Counted from the stretch's first letter, positions 13,241 to 25,345 are shown. The stretch: DNA of 64,000 bases from Typhlomys cinereus (GCA_023101885.1 JALPQD010000639.1:744001-808000), one strand, 5' to 3'. Notes: generated by a model from the sequence alone, not told the origin. Translations and numbers: made by a program.

Positions 13241-14730
13241 TTCCTGACCACAACAACCAAGAAAGAACAAATTAAATCTCCATGGTCTTTCTGTAAATAC
13301 AAGTAATTGTTGAATTCCATAGGGATTCCCCACAGATTGCAATCAACCACACTTATTGTATGTGAGAACACAATAAGGATAAGAGAGAACTTATCAATCA
13401 GCTACCAAATTCTATCAGATCAATATCTTGTCATAGTACTTAGCATGTCCTCCTCCAATACACAGGTAATTCATGGGCTTTGAATTAGATCCTACTGTGG
13501 CTCACGTCTAAGGGTTCAGCTGGTCCGATGTGGTTGCAGTTGAACAGATTCCTAAGCTGTAATCCTGCTGCTAAAAGGTGGATGTATCTGGGTAAACCAT
13601 ACCACCCAGGTGAGAGATGCCCAGGGTCTGAATCATAATTCCATGGAGCTTCAAGATGGAGATCAGGGATGCCATTATTCCAGCCATTTCACCAACAGTT
13701 ATGGAAAAGGTGGATGAAAATGAAGATATAAAGTAATGTGCAAATATATCAGAAAGGGTATGCTAAACTATCACAGACCACCAGTCCAGCCATTTAATAA
13801 TAGCCTTATTTGAGCCTGAGCAGCATTGCCTAGAAAATCAAAGGATGCAGAGGCCACTTCTTGAAGAGCTATGGCTCATGTTACAGTGTGTTTTACGTGC
13901 TTGTAAATGAAATCATTTGAGGGTCCCCTGGCAAAGATCGTATATGATTTGCAACATTTGGCATGACTTTTCCTCTGTTCTGGAAATACCTTACAAATGA
14001 GCTATGATCTCAAGGGTGAGTACTTGCCTACCAGAACAGGAAGCAAGACTACCTGGAATTTGTAGAGGTGAGGAAGGCCAGGGAAGTGGCAATCTGACTT
14101 TTCCTATGAAGCATCAGACATGACCACCGCTAATCATAATTATGATTATAGATTTTTCCTTCCTTTATTTTCTTCACATTTTAATTAAAAATGTAGACAA
14201 AATCAGAGTTAGGGAAATGAGGCATAGGCAATATATGCTATTACTTTACTTGTCTCCTCTCCAAACATTACACATATGTTTCTCAAAACCATAAAAAGTT
14301 TGCATTCTAAATGTGATATAGGTAATTTTCAAAGTCCACATTGTGTCTTTTATCTCTGAGCTTTCCTTTTAACAGTGACAACTGAAAAGTTTACAGTGGC
14401 AGCAAACACTTCAAGGTTAGAAATGTTTTGGTGTTAAGTGAAGAGTAAAAGTGTTCTCAAATTAAATTATGTCTCTTATAAAGATATGTTGAAATTCTGA
14501 GCCCTTTGCTGGTGAAACATGTTTATTGCAAATAATATGTTTGTATATGGAATTCAGTTAAGGTCAGAGTAGGTAAAGGCAGACATGAAATACACATCTG
14601 TATATTCTTACTTGAATTCTTGTAGAGAAACAGGATTAGAAATGCACACATGGACAGAAGAGAAAATGGAGTAACACCACTGTATGACAAAAACTACCAG
14701 AGACAGTCACTACCATTCAATGCCAAGAGG

Positions 14731-14733
<3 letters not shown>
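13241..14733. other. Unrecognised non-coding DNA
   Basis: No repeat family or exon recognised. The piece 13,480-14,110 is less AT-rich than its surroundings but has no open frame long enough to call. Confidence 0.45.

Positions 14734-14734
<1 letters not shown>

Positions 14735-14765
<31 letters not shown>
14735..14765. repeat. (GA)n microsatellite
   Basis: A GA run of about 15 units after a gggaggga lead-in. It sits inside a 102-codon open frame (14,650-14,958) whose Arg/Glu stretch is encoded by the repeat; I do not regard that frame as a gene. Confidence 0.95.
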
Positions 14766-14766
<1 letters not shown>

Positions 14767-15459
14767 CCTGGAATAGATTCTCTTAGGAAATCCTCTGACC
14801 CTAACCAGTGCCTTTGTTCCTACCTCATCAGTGAAGTGTGTTGTGTCATGCTTCTGACCCCTGCCTGTAACCCAGAAGCCTCAACCAGCACCACTGCACC
14901 ACTGCCAACAAACTATCCCCCCTCCCCACTACTCATAATAAATACAGGAATCAACTAGACAAAACAGAAATCAAAGGCTCAGACCAACTTCATCCAACTG
15001 AGGACTGGAAGAATCACACCTTTAGACATAGGAGAACAGTCATGTCACCAAACCAAAAGATAAGTAGCACATTTTGTTTATTTTTCATCTATCCCAAGTG
15101 ATTGAAACTCCTGCTCAAGACCTACAAATATCATATTCATGCTCCTATACCCACTTCCACTCACTGTGAGTCTTCCATCATGGCACACTTGACTTCTTTC
15201 TCCTTCTCTGACACTTTCATACATGAATGCAATAAATTGTGTTTTCATCTCTTACTACCCACTCCCAACCCACCTCTGTGTCACTTGGTGCTTTCTCCTT
15301 TCTAGTCAGTGTCTTTCCTATTTTCTATCAGTCACTGTCTTTCTTTTTTATATGAAGATGGGGAGAAAGTGATGGCAGGGAATGCTAACTCTTAAAAGAT
15401 GAGAAAGCCATAGTCAGCTCCCTTGGCCTGCACAAAGGAAGATTCCACTTCGTGATTAA
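14766..15459. other. Unrecognised non-coding DNA
   Basis: A C-rich patch (14,850-14,940) ends in ataataaata. No gene or repeat family is recognised in this stretch. Confidence 0.4.
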
Positions 15460-15529
15460 GATTCTTTAGCAAAGTCTGACTTTCAGAGTCCAACCGATTC
15501 TTTAGCAAAGTCTGACTTTCAGAGTCCAA
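15460..15529. repeat. 36-base tandem duplication
   Basis: A 34-base unit beginning gattctttagcaaagtctga occurs at 15,460-15,493 and again, with no mismatch, at 15,496-15,529. The two copies are separated by cc. Perfect identity of a short two-copy repeat suggests a recent slippage or repair event, or a local sequencing or assembly error. Confidence 0.95.
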
Positions 15530-16534
15530 GTTAAAACCTCTGTTTCAAAAATTGAGCATAACTCTATCATAATTTTCCCCCCAAAAGTTACTCCTTATAT
15601 GTTTGCACACTTTTTTCCCTGGAAGCCTTTTCAATATAATCCCACTCAGTCATCTCTGCCCATTTCCCAGATAATTTCTCCCCCTTGAGCAATAGTGTTC
15701 TCATGGGTTCTGAATCTTTTTTCCCACTGCAGACTATCAAACTGGCTCATGGTTTTAAGAGTAAAATGCTGTCATGCTGCCTTGATTTCCCAGGTCTAAT
15801 GTTACATGAAAGTCATTTCTTTTCTTGAGTTTTCAAAGAACTGAGCAATCTTTACACTGAAGAGGCACATCTGCTCAGTTAAAACATCCCATAATGGTGC
15901 ATGGTCTCACTGCTCCAGCTGAGGTGTTATAATAGGACTCCTGTTAACAACAAAATCTGCTATCATCCTTCACTTGGAAGGTGACATCTGTGCCTCTCTA
16001 TCCTGGCTCAGCATCCGAAGGGAAACACCAGGTACCAGTGACCTATGAAAAAGCACATTGTGGGGATCTCAATCTGCATTCCAAGTGTCCATCAGAGGTT
16101 TCACTTTATAAAATGATATGAAGCAAATCTGGGGGAAAATCCTACAGCCTCCTCCAAAGCGATGCAGTATTACAGACCTGCCTTGTTGTGAAATCCATCA
16201 ATTGCCTCTTCATGTTAACTATATACTTGAATATTTCTACTTCTAAAAAATAACTACCACTCGATGATTCAGTGACTCTCCGGAGAAGCCAAGGATTTAC
16301 AAGGAAAGAACAAACGAAAGTGCAAAACAAGTATAAAGAAAAGAAACAACTTCCTTTGCCTATATTTCAGCTTTGGTTAGTGTTGAGTTACTTTTAAAAT
16401 GGCATTTCAGAAGAAGCATGGAATATTGGAGAGACAAGGATGAATCAGATGAGACTGTATAGAATTGACTCCTTATTTAAATTGAAGAAGCATAGATTTA
16501 TTCTGGATCCTCAAAAAAACCCTAACAACTCAGT
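15530..16534. other. Unrecognised non-coding DNA
   Basis: Nothing recognisable. The minus-strand open frame at 16,142-16,330 (62 codons) has no known motif. Confidence 0.45.
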
Positions 16535-16605
16535 TTAAGAGTCTCACTTTACAGATGAATAAACTGAGATTCAGAGCAACAAGCCCTTCTGCCAGCAATA
16601 AATTA
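16535..16605 (-). mobile_element. MIR fragment
   Basis: The plus strand reads ctcactttacagatgaataaactgagattcagagc, split here as ctcactttacagatgaat plus aaactgagattcagagc. This is the reverse complement of the MIR core that ends in ctcatctgtaaa. Only this core is recognisable. Confidence 0.5.
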
Positions 16606-16919
16606 AAGCATCATACCTTGGGCTAAGTTCACTGCAATTCACTACTCTGCAACTTCCAAACAATGGAAGGAACTTTGCCCAAGTGTGTCAGTTCATATCT
16701 GTATTTCTCTCTAACTATGATTGATACTTTAAAAGCAGAGAATAATAAAATTCTGATGTTTTAATGACTTGTTGCCTTTGAACTATAATTAATGAAATAA
16801 CATGTCCTTCTTACATTGGTTTAAACATGTTTGTACTTAATACAAAAGAATAACACCTACTTTCAAGGTAACTCTTGAAGAAGAAAGGCAGTTGCTTAAC
16901 AATATATATCTTGATTTTT

Positions 16920-17190
16920 TAAAATTATTATTATTATTTATTCAACTATGTGCATGTGCGTGTGTATGTGTGCGCGTCTGTGTATGTGTAGAACCACGGA
17001 CGAATTCGCGAACCACCATGGACGCCTCCACCTCCTTCTGCCCCGGGATTCACAGGCTCCGCCCTACCAGGACCAGAAGCACAGGCCGCCCCCGCTTCCG
17101 CCTGGCGTCTATACGTGGGATCTGGGATCGGAACTCCGGACCTTCCGCATGCAAGGCGGAGGCTTAACCCCTGAGCCACCTCTCCAGCCC
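16920..17190 (-). mobile_element. Young B2-superfamily (DIP-like) SINE
   Basis: Minus strand 5'-3': a tRNA-like head from 17,190 (GGGCTGGAGAGGTGGCTCAG, box A TGGCTCAGGGG) and a box-B-like segment near 17,125. A GC-rich body follows, containing GGCGGAGCCTGTGAATCCC, then a CA/TG-rich zone (16,948-16,988), then an AT-rich ATTATTATT tail. A 13-base duplication, tatcttgattttt, flanks it at 16,907-16,919 and 17,191-17,203. The body closely matches the copy at 41.3 kb, including CpG sites that would normally decay, so this subfamily is young. The open frames across it are chance frames in its GC-rich body. Confidence 0.88.
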
Positions 17191-17203
17191 TATCTTGATT
17201 TTT

Positions 17204-19085
17204 ATAAAATTCTAATATTACAATTATGATTCTACTGTGGGTGAAATACTCTTCAAGGTTCCGTGAATGCAAGAGTGAACAAGATGAGTTACCCGCTTTT
17301 GTGAATTTAAAGTCTAATGAAGGAAAGAATAAAAGGAAATGACATGTAATTTTAAAAATAATTTTTGGCATAAAGTAAATCTGGATAAAATGGTAGAGAG
17401 GGTAAAATATTTTCTTAGAGATGATGAAAAATGTTATTGTGATTGTGCGTGTTGTGTGTGCTATATGCACATTGTATATGTGTGGCTGGGGAGGGGAACT
17501 GTTCACTTGCATGCAGAGGATAGAAAAGGATCTTAGTTGTTTTCCTCTGTCACTGATACAGATTTCCTTGACATCAGGTCCTTTTCATCTCTTTCAACAA
17601 TGAGAGGACCATTCCTGCTTCATTACATGCATGATGGGAATCTAGATTCAGGTTTCGTGATTGTGTAGCAATAAACCTGTGCCAAAATAGCAACTTTAAA
17701 TAATTCTGGGGTTGAAAGTGAAAAAAAGTAAAGTAGCAAGGCCTGTTTGTCTGGAAAATCAGATGGCGGTCACTATGTTATTGAACTTTGTTTGGTACAG
17801 CTGAGAATAGGGACAGTACTAAGAGAAGAGGAAAAACCAATAGAGAATGTGACTGAAAAGATGAATAAGTCATTTTGGATCATCTGTAAAAATCGCAGAT
17901 GTGGAAACTCACCAATGAATGAGAAGTCTTGTTTTCTAAAAGAAAAGGAAGGACTCATTGGCAGCATAGTAGAAATAGACATGGGGAGCAGTGGCCAAGT
18001 GTAGGTGTTGGGAAGGTGAAGATTGTACATTTAGCCCTTTCATTAGGTGGAAGGTCTGAGACTAAGTGAAGGAGGCTCAATGGGATGAATGAATTGTAAC
18101 TTCCTTTTATTGGTGGGACCGCTCATTAAAAATAAATATGGTGCAGTGTTTTCTGAAAGTGAAAAAATTCAAGTTCTGGATCAACTGCTTGTTAGATTCA
18201 CAAGTGGAGTGTTGAAATTTGAGGAAACTAAGGCTCAATTAGCCTCGATATGTCTTAGAATTCTGGATTTTTGGTACACTCACATTTGGGGAGGAACGAT
18301 GGCTTAAGCATATTTCTAACTGTGGTAACGCATATTGTACACTTTTAAAAGCTTCTTTCTTTGCCCGTATGAATTCCCCTGAAAGAAATATATTTTTCTT
18401 ATGAAATTGCCTGGGGGGTAATGTACACTTTTATAAACCTTAATTCTAAGGCTTGAATAAATCTCACAACATTAGCTTGCTACTTCTCTTGGCTTTATTT
18501 ATTTATATATTGGGATTGGCAGCTGCTCTGACTAGATTAGACTGGAATCAGAGTTATTAGCTTATTTATGCAATAATACATATATTATCAATAATTTTGT
18601 CAATATTATAAATAAATCCGAGAACCATTTGTAGGATGTGTGGGTAGGTATTTCTGTGATACATAACCACAAAAGTCCAGAGAAAGAATTTAATAAGCAT
18701 ACATTACTAGTTATACAAAGTCTTCTAGAAGGATATTCCAACTCACAGATGCTGAAACTTGAACCCTTATGATATAGTCTTGGGGAGAGTTTTACAGACC
18801 CATTTAGCTGAGAAACATTTCATCTGGCCTGAGAAATTTGTGTAAGCTCTATCCATATTTACATATCACTCTATCTCTTTATGTTGCCATACACTAAATG
18901 CAAATATATGGCTGCAGTTATACACAGAATAATTTCCCAGAGGAAACGGAAATAAATGAGGTCTCTACATAGCATGTGTATCATTTTTGATACTGAAATC
19001 TACTGAATTAAATGTATGCTTAAGTGTAACTTTCATGTGCCTTGGAGTATTGCATCCATCATTCACATATGGTAATTTAAAAACT
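17204..19085. other. Unique-looking non-coding DNA with two unassigned open frames
   Basis: Open frames at 17,747-18,004 (85 codons) and 18,089-18,307 (72 codons) lie on the plus strand, not in an obvious exon context. Neither has a domain I recognise. The first overlaps an equally long antisense frame, as expected by chance. No repeat family recognised. Confidence 0.45.
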
Positions 19086-19362
19086 AGTTGAAGGTTGGCG
19101 AGATATGTAAGAGGTTAAAGTCTCGTACCACAAGCAAAAGGACCTGAGTTTGGATCTCCAGTTCCCATGTGAAAATGCCAGCTTGAAATAGTGACAGGTT
19201 ACAATGCAGGCCCAAGAAGGCTGAATCAGGGAAGCCCCAGAACAAAGCAATAAGGAGCTAGAACAATCCAGGATGACTACAGAAGTCACCCTTGGACCTG
19301 TACAGACATGAACATTCAAGTGTCCTGCTGTACATACACATACAGACACACATAAAAAATTA
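19086..19362 (+). mobile_element. B2-superfamily (DIP-like) SINE, old copy
   Basis: A tRNA-like head (aggttggcgagatatgtaag, box-B-like gagtttggatctcc near 19,146) is followed by the family body. The body includes agaacaaagcaataaggagc, then caatccaggatgactacaga and agtcacccttggacctgtac. The element ends in CATACACA-type repeats and an ataaaaaatt tail. The body matches the copies at 2.35 kb (plus strand) and 30.8/40.4/57.9 kb (minus strand). Confidence 0.8.
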
Positions 19363-19719
19363 ACTTTCCATAGGGATTGGTGAATTATTATTTTTTTATT
19401 TTATTTATACCACAATATATTTTTCTAAATCTATATATGATGTACAGAAATTATGGTTCTAATTAAATATGAAAGTGTCTATGGAAGTGAATATCTCTGT
19501 TAAACACTATTTCCATCCTAATATAAAAGAAAGCATACCTAAATAAATTTTGCTCATAATAACCTAGGAGGAAAACACTGAGGTTATATAATGCTGGAAT
19601 AAGCAGAAACAGAACATTCATGCTCTGTATGTGACCCTAGTCCTAGGAAGTGAGAGGTCTGGAATTGCAAATGTTGTTCCTAGAGATTGCTGAGCTTCTG
19701 TTGCAGAACCTTTTTCTTC

Positions 19720-20084
19720 AGCTGTGAGACAATACTCAAACTCAAGCAATGTAAAGTGAGAAAATGAAGATTTATTTGGCTTATGGTTTCAGAGGGAAGA
19801 TACAGTCCATTATGGTGGAAAAGGCATGGCTGGCTGGTAGAAGCTAGAAGAACCATGAGTCACATTCATCACAGAGGCTAAGAGATTAAGCTGAAGATCT
19901 CTAGAACAGACTATTAGCAGGAAACAGGACAGGCCTAATCGACCTCAAGACCCACCCCTTGTGACATGCCTTCCTCCAGCAAGGATCCATATCCTAAACT
20001 TTCCAAGACCTTTCCCACTATTAACACCAACCAAGAATTCAAACACATGAATATGTGGGGGACAACTCACATTCAAACCAAACA
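19720..20084 (-). mobile_element. MaLR-type LTR
   Basis: The reverse complement begins TGTTTGGTTTGAATGTGAGT, then TGTCCCCCACATATTCATGT. It continues through a GGATCCTTGCTGGAGGAAGG block and ends near gtctcacagc at 19,722. This is the layout of rodent MaLR LTRs (MT/ORR1/MST type). No internal region is attached. The subfamily was not determined. Confidence 0.75.
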
Positions 20085-20670
20085 ACCTGGTTGATGGTAT
20101 CCATAGAAGAGTCTAGATGGAGTCATGACTTGAGGTTCTAGTCATGGGTTTTCACAAAATTATTTAAACTTTTAAACTGTACATCAACTAAAGAGTCCAT
20201 AACATAACAGAAGATACATAAATGTTGTCTACACAGAAATTTCCATGTATAATAATGTCTTAATTATAAGAAAATAGAGTTGTAATGACATTCTGGAAAA
20301 AAATGTGAATAAGGGAAAAAATTAAGAAAACACTTTATAGGTATTTCTCCCCCTTTTCATATCTTCCTTTTTAAAATCTTCCTCCTTTATCTTCTTCTAT
20401 TTTTATGATATGAATTTGTTGTGAAATGCACACTGGTTTGGAACCTGCACCATGCTTGGCTGTTCTTGAACTTACAATCTTCTTTCCCTAGGTTCCCAAG
20501 TTGCAGTTTGTGTGTCATTACCCCAGACAAAAATCTTATATTCAAACAAACGTGTTAGACTTCTAAAGGGAAACGAATGCAAGCTCAAAAGGAAGAAAAC
20601 ATGACATTGACAATCCAAGCATCTCAACAGTAAAGTATTTCAATGAAGATCAATGTTTATATTATATATA

Positions 20671-20993
20671 TGCTATGATTTGAATATGGAAAATCAACAA
20701 GCCCATAGTTTTAGCATATGGTCACAACTAATGGCATATTGTGAACATTTCAGGACATATAACCTAGTTTAAGGAAGCAGGTGATTGGGTGAAAGTTATT
20801 TGGGTGACCCATATCTGGCCTCTTTTTGTCATGCACTCCATATTCTATCCGTCATGATGCAAGCTTCTTTCTCTACTACATGTTCTTCAATACAATAAGC
20901 TGAGATGTCTGGAACCATGACAAAAACAGTGTTTCTTTCTGAAATATTCTTGCCAGATATTTAACCACAACAACAATGAAAATAACCAATGTA
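20671..20993 (+). mobile_element. MaLR-type LTR, diverged
   Basis: It begins tgctatgatttgaatatgga and ends aaaataaccaatgta, the usual MaLR-LTR start and end. The middle contains gtgattgggtgaaag and a caccat-like block near 20,830. It is on the opposite strand to the LTR at 19.7-20.1 kb and about 590 bases away, so the two are probably separate insertions. Confidence 0.6.
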
Positions 20994-22298
20994 ATCCCTG
21001 CTTTTGTTTTTCTTTGGATTTTAAGCTTTTCTCCAACTACCAGGTTACAAAGGTTTTTAATTTCACCATTTTTCTTAGATGTATATTCTATTATTTTGAA
21101 ATACTTGAAATAAATAAGGTGAAGAATAATGAAGTGTTCGTTTCAAATTTTTGTTTTGCTAACACTCTCATGAAGTTTCATAATATAAAAATGTTAGCTG
21201 AAGAGCCAGACATCTTAAATTCAATAATTTATTCATTGTCTATTTGGGCTAATTTTAGTGCTATGAAAAAGAAAGTATTTCAGTGGTTTGAATATATAGT
21301 AATTACCTGTACATCTTATGATTCGGTTTTGGTTTCTAATGTGATCTATAAATCTCTTTCTATACCTATATTTATGGGTTCCAAGAGACACAAAACAATT
21401 TATTGTTACTTACAGATGTGAAAATGCCTTTCATAATATCTCCTAATGAGTTACAATGGATGGATGGCTAAGCAAACTTTTCCATTTATGAAGTAGAATT
21501 AATTTCTGGTGCTCTTTTTAGAACAGTGCTTTAAGTGTTTGAAAGTACACTTTCTCATGCATTTTTGAAACTGTGAATTCAAATTCAAGGATGAAGACCA
21601 GTGCTAATAGCTCACAATTCCTATGTGTGTCCTTACCTGGTCTATGGTTCAGGATCAGAAAAGTAATGAGTCCGAGACAGGAAGATACCAGTGTCAATAT
21701 TAGGTCCCTAGAATTGATAACTAAGTTTTTGAAAATATTGTCTATCCCCTTACTACTTAAAAAATGAAGAGACTATGTATAGAAGTATGGAGAATGAAAT
21801 GTGAAAGAGTCTATGTTGCTGTTCTTTCAGTAAACACTTGAGAAGTTGATAATTTCTGAGGATACAAAGCAGACACCATAGATTGATGGTCCATTTAATG
21901 TTAGAAATTATTCACAAAAAGCAAGGAACACACATGTACAATTGAAAAACAACATATAGTATGGAAACTATTATATATCAAGAACTGAGAATAATCTATT
22001 ATGTGTAATGTCAATTCCATAGAAAAAGAACCAGTTAGACGGAACAGTACTGGGTAAAACTGGAAGCTTCATTTGTTTTTAATAATGTCAACAGGTATTA
22101 CTACATTTTGTATGATTAGATGTGGGAAGTTTAGAGTTGTGAAGATACAAAGATTAATTCAGTAGTACAAAGATTAATCATAATAACATTTATTGACCAT
22201 ATTAGAAATTAATATAAACTTTTGTGAACATTACTTGACTGTGTAGAAACTATCATAAGTTAGGAAGATTTCTATGGCTATTAATATTCTATGCATAT
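20994..22298. other. AT-rich DNA with a 135-codon open frame
   Basis: The frame at 21,014-21,421 is the longest one not explained by L1 or a microsatellite. Its translation is rich in Phe, Ile, Tyr, Asn and Lys, as AT-rich DNA gives. It shows no repeat of motifs, no signal or transmembrane layout, and no family I recognise. I treat it as chance. No repeat family is recognised in the rest. Confidence 0.45.
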
Positions 22299-23165
22299 TA
22301 GAAAACAAAGATTTTCATTTAAGCACTGTGGTGACAAGTCCCACATTCTAAAGTCATCTTCAATACACATGTGGTAATAATTAATAGAAATGTGAGAAGG
22401 CAAAACGAAGAACTAGTCCAGTCCATATTCTAGTCTTAAAGTAAACGGAATATATCATACTAGGAATCAAATTTAAAGTAGGTATGGTATGCTTATTTGA
22501 ATCACTATTTGAACAACATAATGGATAATTATGCTTTATTAGCAGTGTAAACAAATGTTTAGTACCTTTGGTCTCTGATGGAGAACTACCATAGATACAA
22601 GTAGAAAAATGAGAACAAAGCATAAAATGGGAGATACAAGTAATCATAATAACATTATTGATTAGAAATAAAAAACTGACAACTTGAAGAAACCATAAGT
22701 AGCTATGTGATAGAAAACAAAGATTTTCATTTAAGCACTGTGGTGACAAGTCCCACATTCTAAAGTCATCTTCAATACACATGTGGTAATAATTAATAGA
22801 AATGTGAGAAGGAAAAAGAAGAAACTAAGTCCATATTCTAGTCTTAAAGTAAACGGAATATATCAATACTAGGAATTCAAAATTTTAAAAGTAGGTAATG
22901 GTATGCTTATTTTGAATCACTATTTGAACAACATAATGGATAATTATGCTTGTATTAACAGTGTAAACAAATGTTTAGTACCTTTGGTCTTCTGATGGTA
23001 GAAACTACCATTAGATACCTAAGTAGAAAAAAATGAAGAACCAAGAGCTGGATAGAAATGGGATATGTTTGGTCATCCTGTTAATGATGTTATATGGTCT
23101 ATTTGTTCATCTGACGATAAATTATAAACAAAGACAACCTGGAGGTTGTCACAACTATGAGGTCT
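22299..23165. repeat. Direct duplication, period 412, first copy indel-rich
   Basis: The sequence starting tagaaaacaaagattttcat occurs at 22,299 and again at 22,711. The first 100 or so bases are identical. Beyond that the copies align to about 22,620 and 23,042, and more loosely to the end of both units. Differences are mostly single bases missing from copy 1, often in short homopolymers, with few substitutions. That pattern is unlike ordinary mutational divergence. A duplicated, unpolished long-read segment in the assembly is the simplest explanation; a genuine tandem duplication is the alternative. Confidence 0.85.
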
Positions 23166-24120
23166 TTACCCAATTTTAAGTATCTCATATAGGTAGCATT
23201 AAAATCCAGTTTGAAACAGAAATCCTTCTCTGACTCAAAGTCCAAAGATTTAGCATAGATATGTCAGTATGTGATCATATGCTCCCGAGGCAGAGCAAAT
23301 TATGAAAATTAAGTTTTGTTCACTCTAATTCTCCAGATCTTACATATGGAAAAAAATGATGGAGATGATTAAATAAGGAATTAATGAAGCAAGATGAAGA
23401 GTCAGAAGTTCTCTTGGAGGATTGACATATCTCATTGAAGATATATCCTGGACCTTTCAAAGTCGGTCATCATTAATTAATGCCACACTGGGGAGATCAG
23501 AAGTGGTCATGATAGAATAGATTCTGTAAAGTATTGTCTTCCTGAGGTTCATTGCCTATGCTGTTTAAAATTGATAGAAACTTTCTAAATCTACATTTTC
23601 AATTTTGCGTAATTTTTTTCTTAATTGATAATAAGTTCTCTAGTTGTACATCTCATTTAAATGAGACGAGAAAGTTACTGTTAGTCATACCATTCGTGTA
23701 GTCATACTAGAAATCTAACTGCAGTGCTTCATTAAATAATAGTTAGAAAATGCTTTGAAGGAAAATTGTAGGATTAGAACTGGGTTTAACCAGACATATG
23801 GGAAAACACTAGATTATTATAGGTGTGGCACATAAGCACTGGCAAGTTCTGCATAAACATGCTGGAGAGAAGAACCAACACATATCCCTTAGTTAGTCAC
23901 TAACAACTAGTAATTTGAACATTGAACTTTAAGAGATTCTTTGTTTGGGACACAAGCTACATTTTCCTACATAACTTTCCTTATTCTCTTTGTCTTCCTG
24001 TTAACTTCCAATAATCCCTTTAATTTTTGTATGTCATTATGCTGTGTGTGTGTGAATGTGTGTGTGTATCTTTCTGTGTACAATCTTACAGAATGTACTT
24101 TTTTTACTTAACTTCATTTT
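23166..24120. other. Unrecognised non-coding DNA
   Basis: Nothing recognised except a short TG-rich stretch near 24,042-24,068. Confidence 0.45.
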
Positions 24121-24800
24121 GCTCCTGAAACAAAAGGCCTCCAAAATATGTTTTTAAAAAGAGGATTGAGGCACAGTTTATTAGAGCCATAAAATCCAGT
24201 TTGACTCTGAAATGTGTAGTACCAGTGGTTATTGGTCTGCTCATATTGAGGCCCAAACCAGTTGATCTGGTGCCCACCTCATGGTGGGGATTATGTGCAG
24301 GAGAACTAATCTCAGTATCCTTTCATGAACAAAGGGTTGGGCGAAGACGGAGACTTTATCTCTGAGAAGGATTTGAGACATTTTCTCTGGCTCACTTGGG
24401 TATGTTCCTTCAGGGTAATTCTAGAAGTGGGGGATGACTTTCCGAGTTCTTCAGAGATTTTCCAACATGACGGCTCTAAATCTGCGTAATCCCCCCTTAA
24501 TTTTTATGAGGACTTGACTGTTCAAGGGATGAGGGGTGATGAACTCTCTGGCTCTCTTGCAGAGTTGGTGCCAAGGAAATGTGAGCAATCAATGGTCCTC
24601 ATCTCTAAAATGGTGGAATGGTCCAGAGGTTTCCCATATTTGAAGCTTTATGGATATTAGAAAACAAGTAAGTTAAACCTACAAGATCCAAACATAAGGA
24701 TTAAACCATTGTAATTGGATAAGCCCAAGAGGTTAACAGTCTTACCGCAGTACAGGCAAAAATTAGTAAAGAAAACCTGTTATCTTGACTGGAAGAGTCC
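24121..24800 (-). mobile_element. Possible ERV LTR or 3' internal remnant
   Basis: This stretch lies downstream (in minus-strand sense) of the reverse-transcriptase remnant at 24.8 kb. It contains an AATAAA polyadenylation-type signal at about 24,177-24,182 on the minus strand, followed by CTGTGCCTCAATCC. It has no long open frame. The signal and position suggest LTR R/U5 sequence, but I could not pair it with a second LTR, so the boundaries are approximate. Confidence 0.35.
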
Positions 24801-25345
24801 CTATTTTTTTTCCGGTGTAGATCCAAAGAGCAGCAGGTAATCTATGCACTGGAGGAGACCTTTATCCTCTGGCAGTTGTAAATCTGTAAGGTCACATTTT
24901 AAGGCCTGCTCAAAAATTTGTTGACTGTCTCTGAATCCTTGAGCATAACAATACAAGTTAGCTCTCCTTTCCTTTGTGGGTTCTTAAAAGCAAAGCAATA
25001 TAGGCTTTCTGGGACCAAAAGAATGCAAAATTATATACACTTTAAATTTCAAGTTCTTGAGAGTCTGAATCAGTCCTACTCTAGTATCTGATTACAGAGG
25101 ACATTATTTCCTGATATGGAGAGTTTTGCAGGTCTCTGAGCATTATCTTTTCTGGGAGACTTATGGCTGGACTCACGTTTTGGGACAAGGTCCATTCCTC
25201 AGATAGACCTTGTATTAAAATTTCCTCTGGAATAGCCTGATTAACCATAACATGGATAACTTCATAGCAGTATTAAAATATTCCACTGGGCTCCATTTCT
25301 CTGGGTATCAGCTGCAAACTCTTTTTTTCTCTCAGGGAAGCTAAG
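24801..25345 (-). pseudogene. Class I endogenous retrovirus pol remnant (RT core)
   Basis: On the minus strand an uninterrupted stretch of about 46 codons (plus-strand 24,805-24,950) reads as the central part of a gammaretrovirus-type reverse transcriptase. It has a QGFRDS segment, then an IFEQAL segment, then LLQCIDYLLLFGS. The last contains CIDY where an active enzyme has the YVDD-type catalytic box, so a catalytic aspartate is replaced. Upstream sequence to about 25,345 looks like degraded protease/RT in shifting frames with stops. It is a dead fossil with no intact frame. Assignment to class I rests on this one segment. Confidence 0.6.

Noticed and set aside
16946..17512. 188-codon minus-strand frame
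   Set aside because: It runs through the GC-rich body of a SINE and into AT-rich flank; no domain.
17747..18307. Two plus-strand frames (85 and 72 codons) as a possible gene
   Set aside because: No recognisable domain, an equally long antisense frame overlaps the first, and there is no splice or promoter context I can support.
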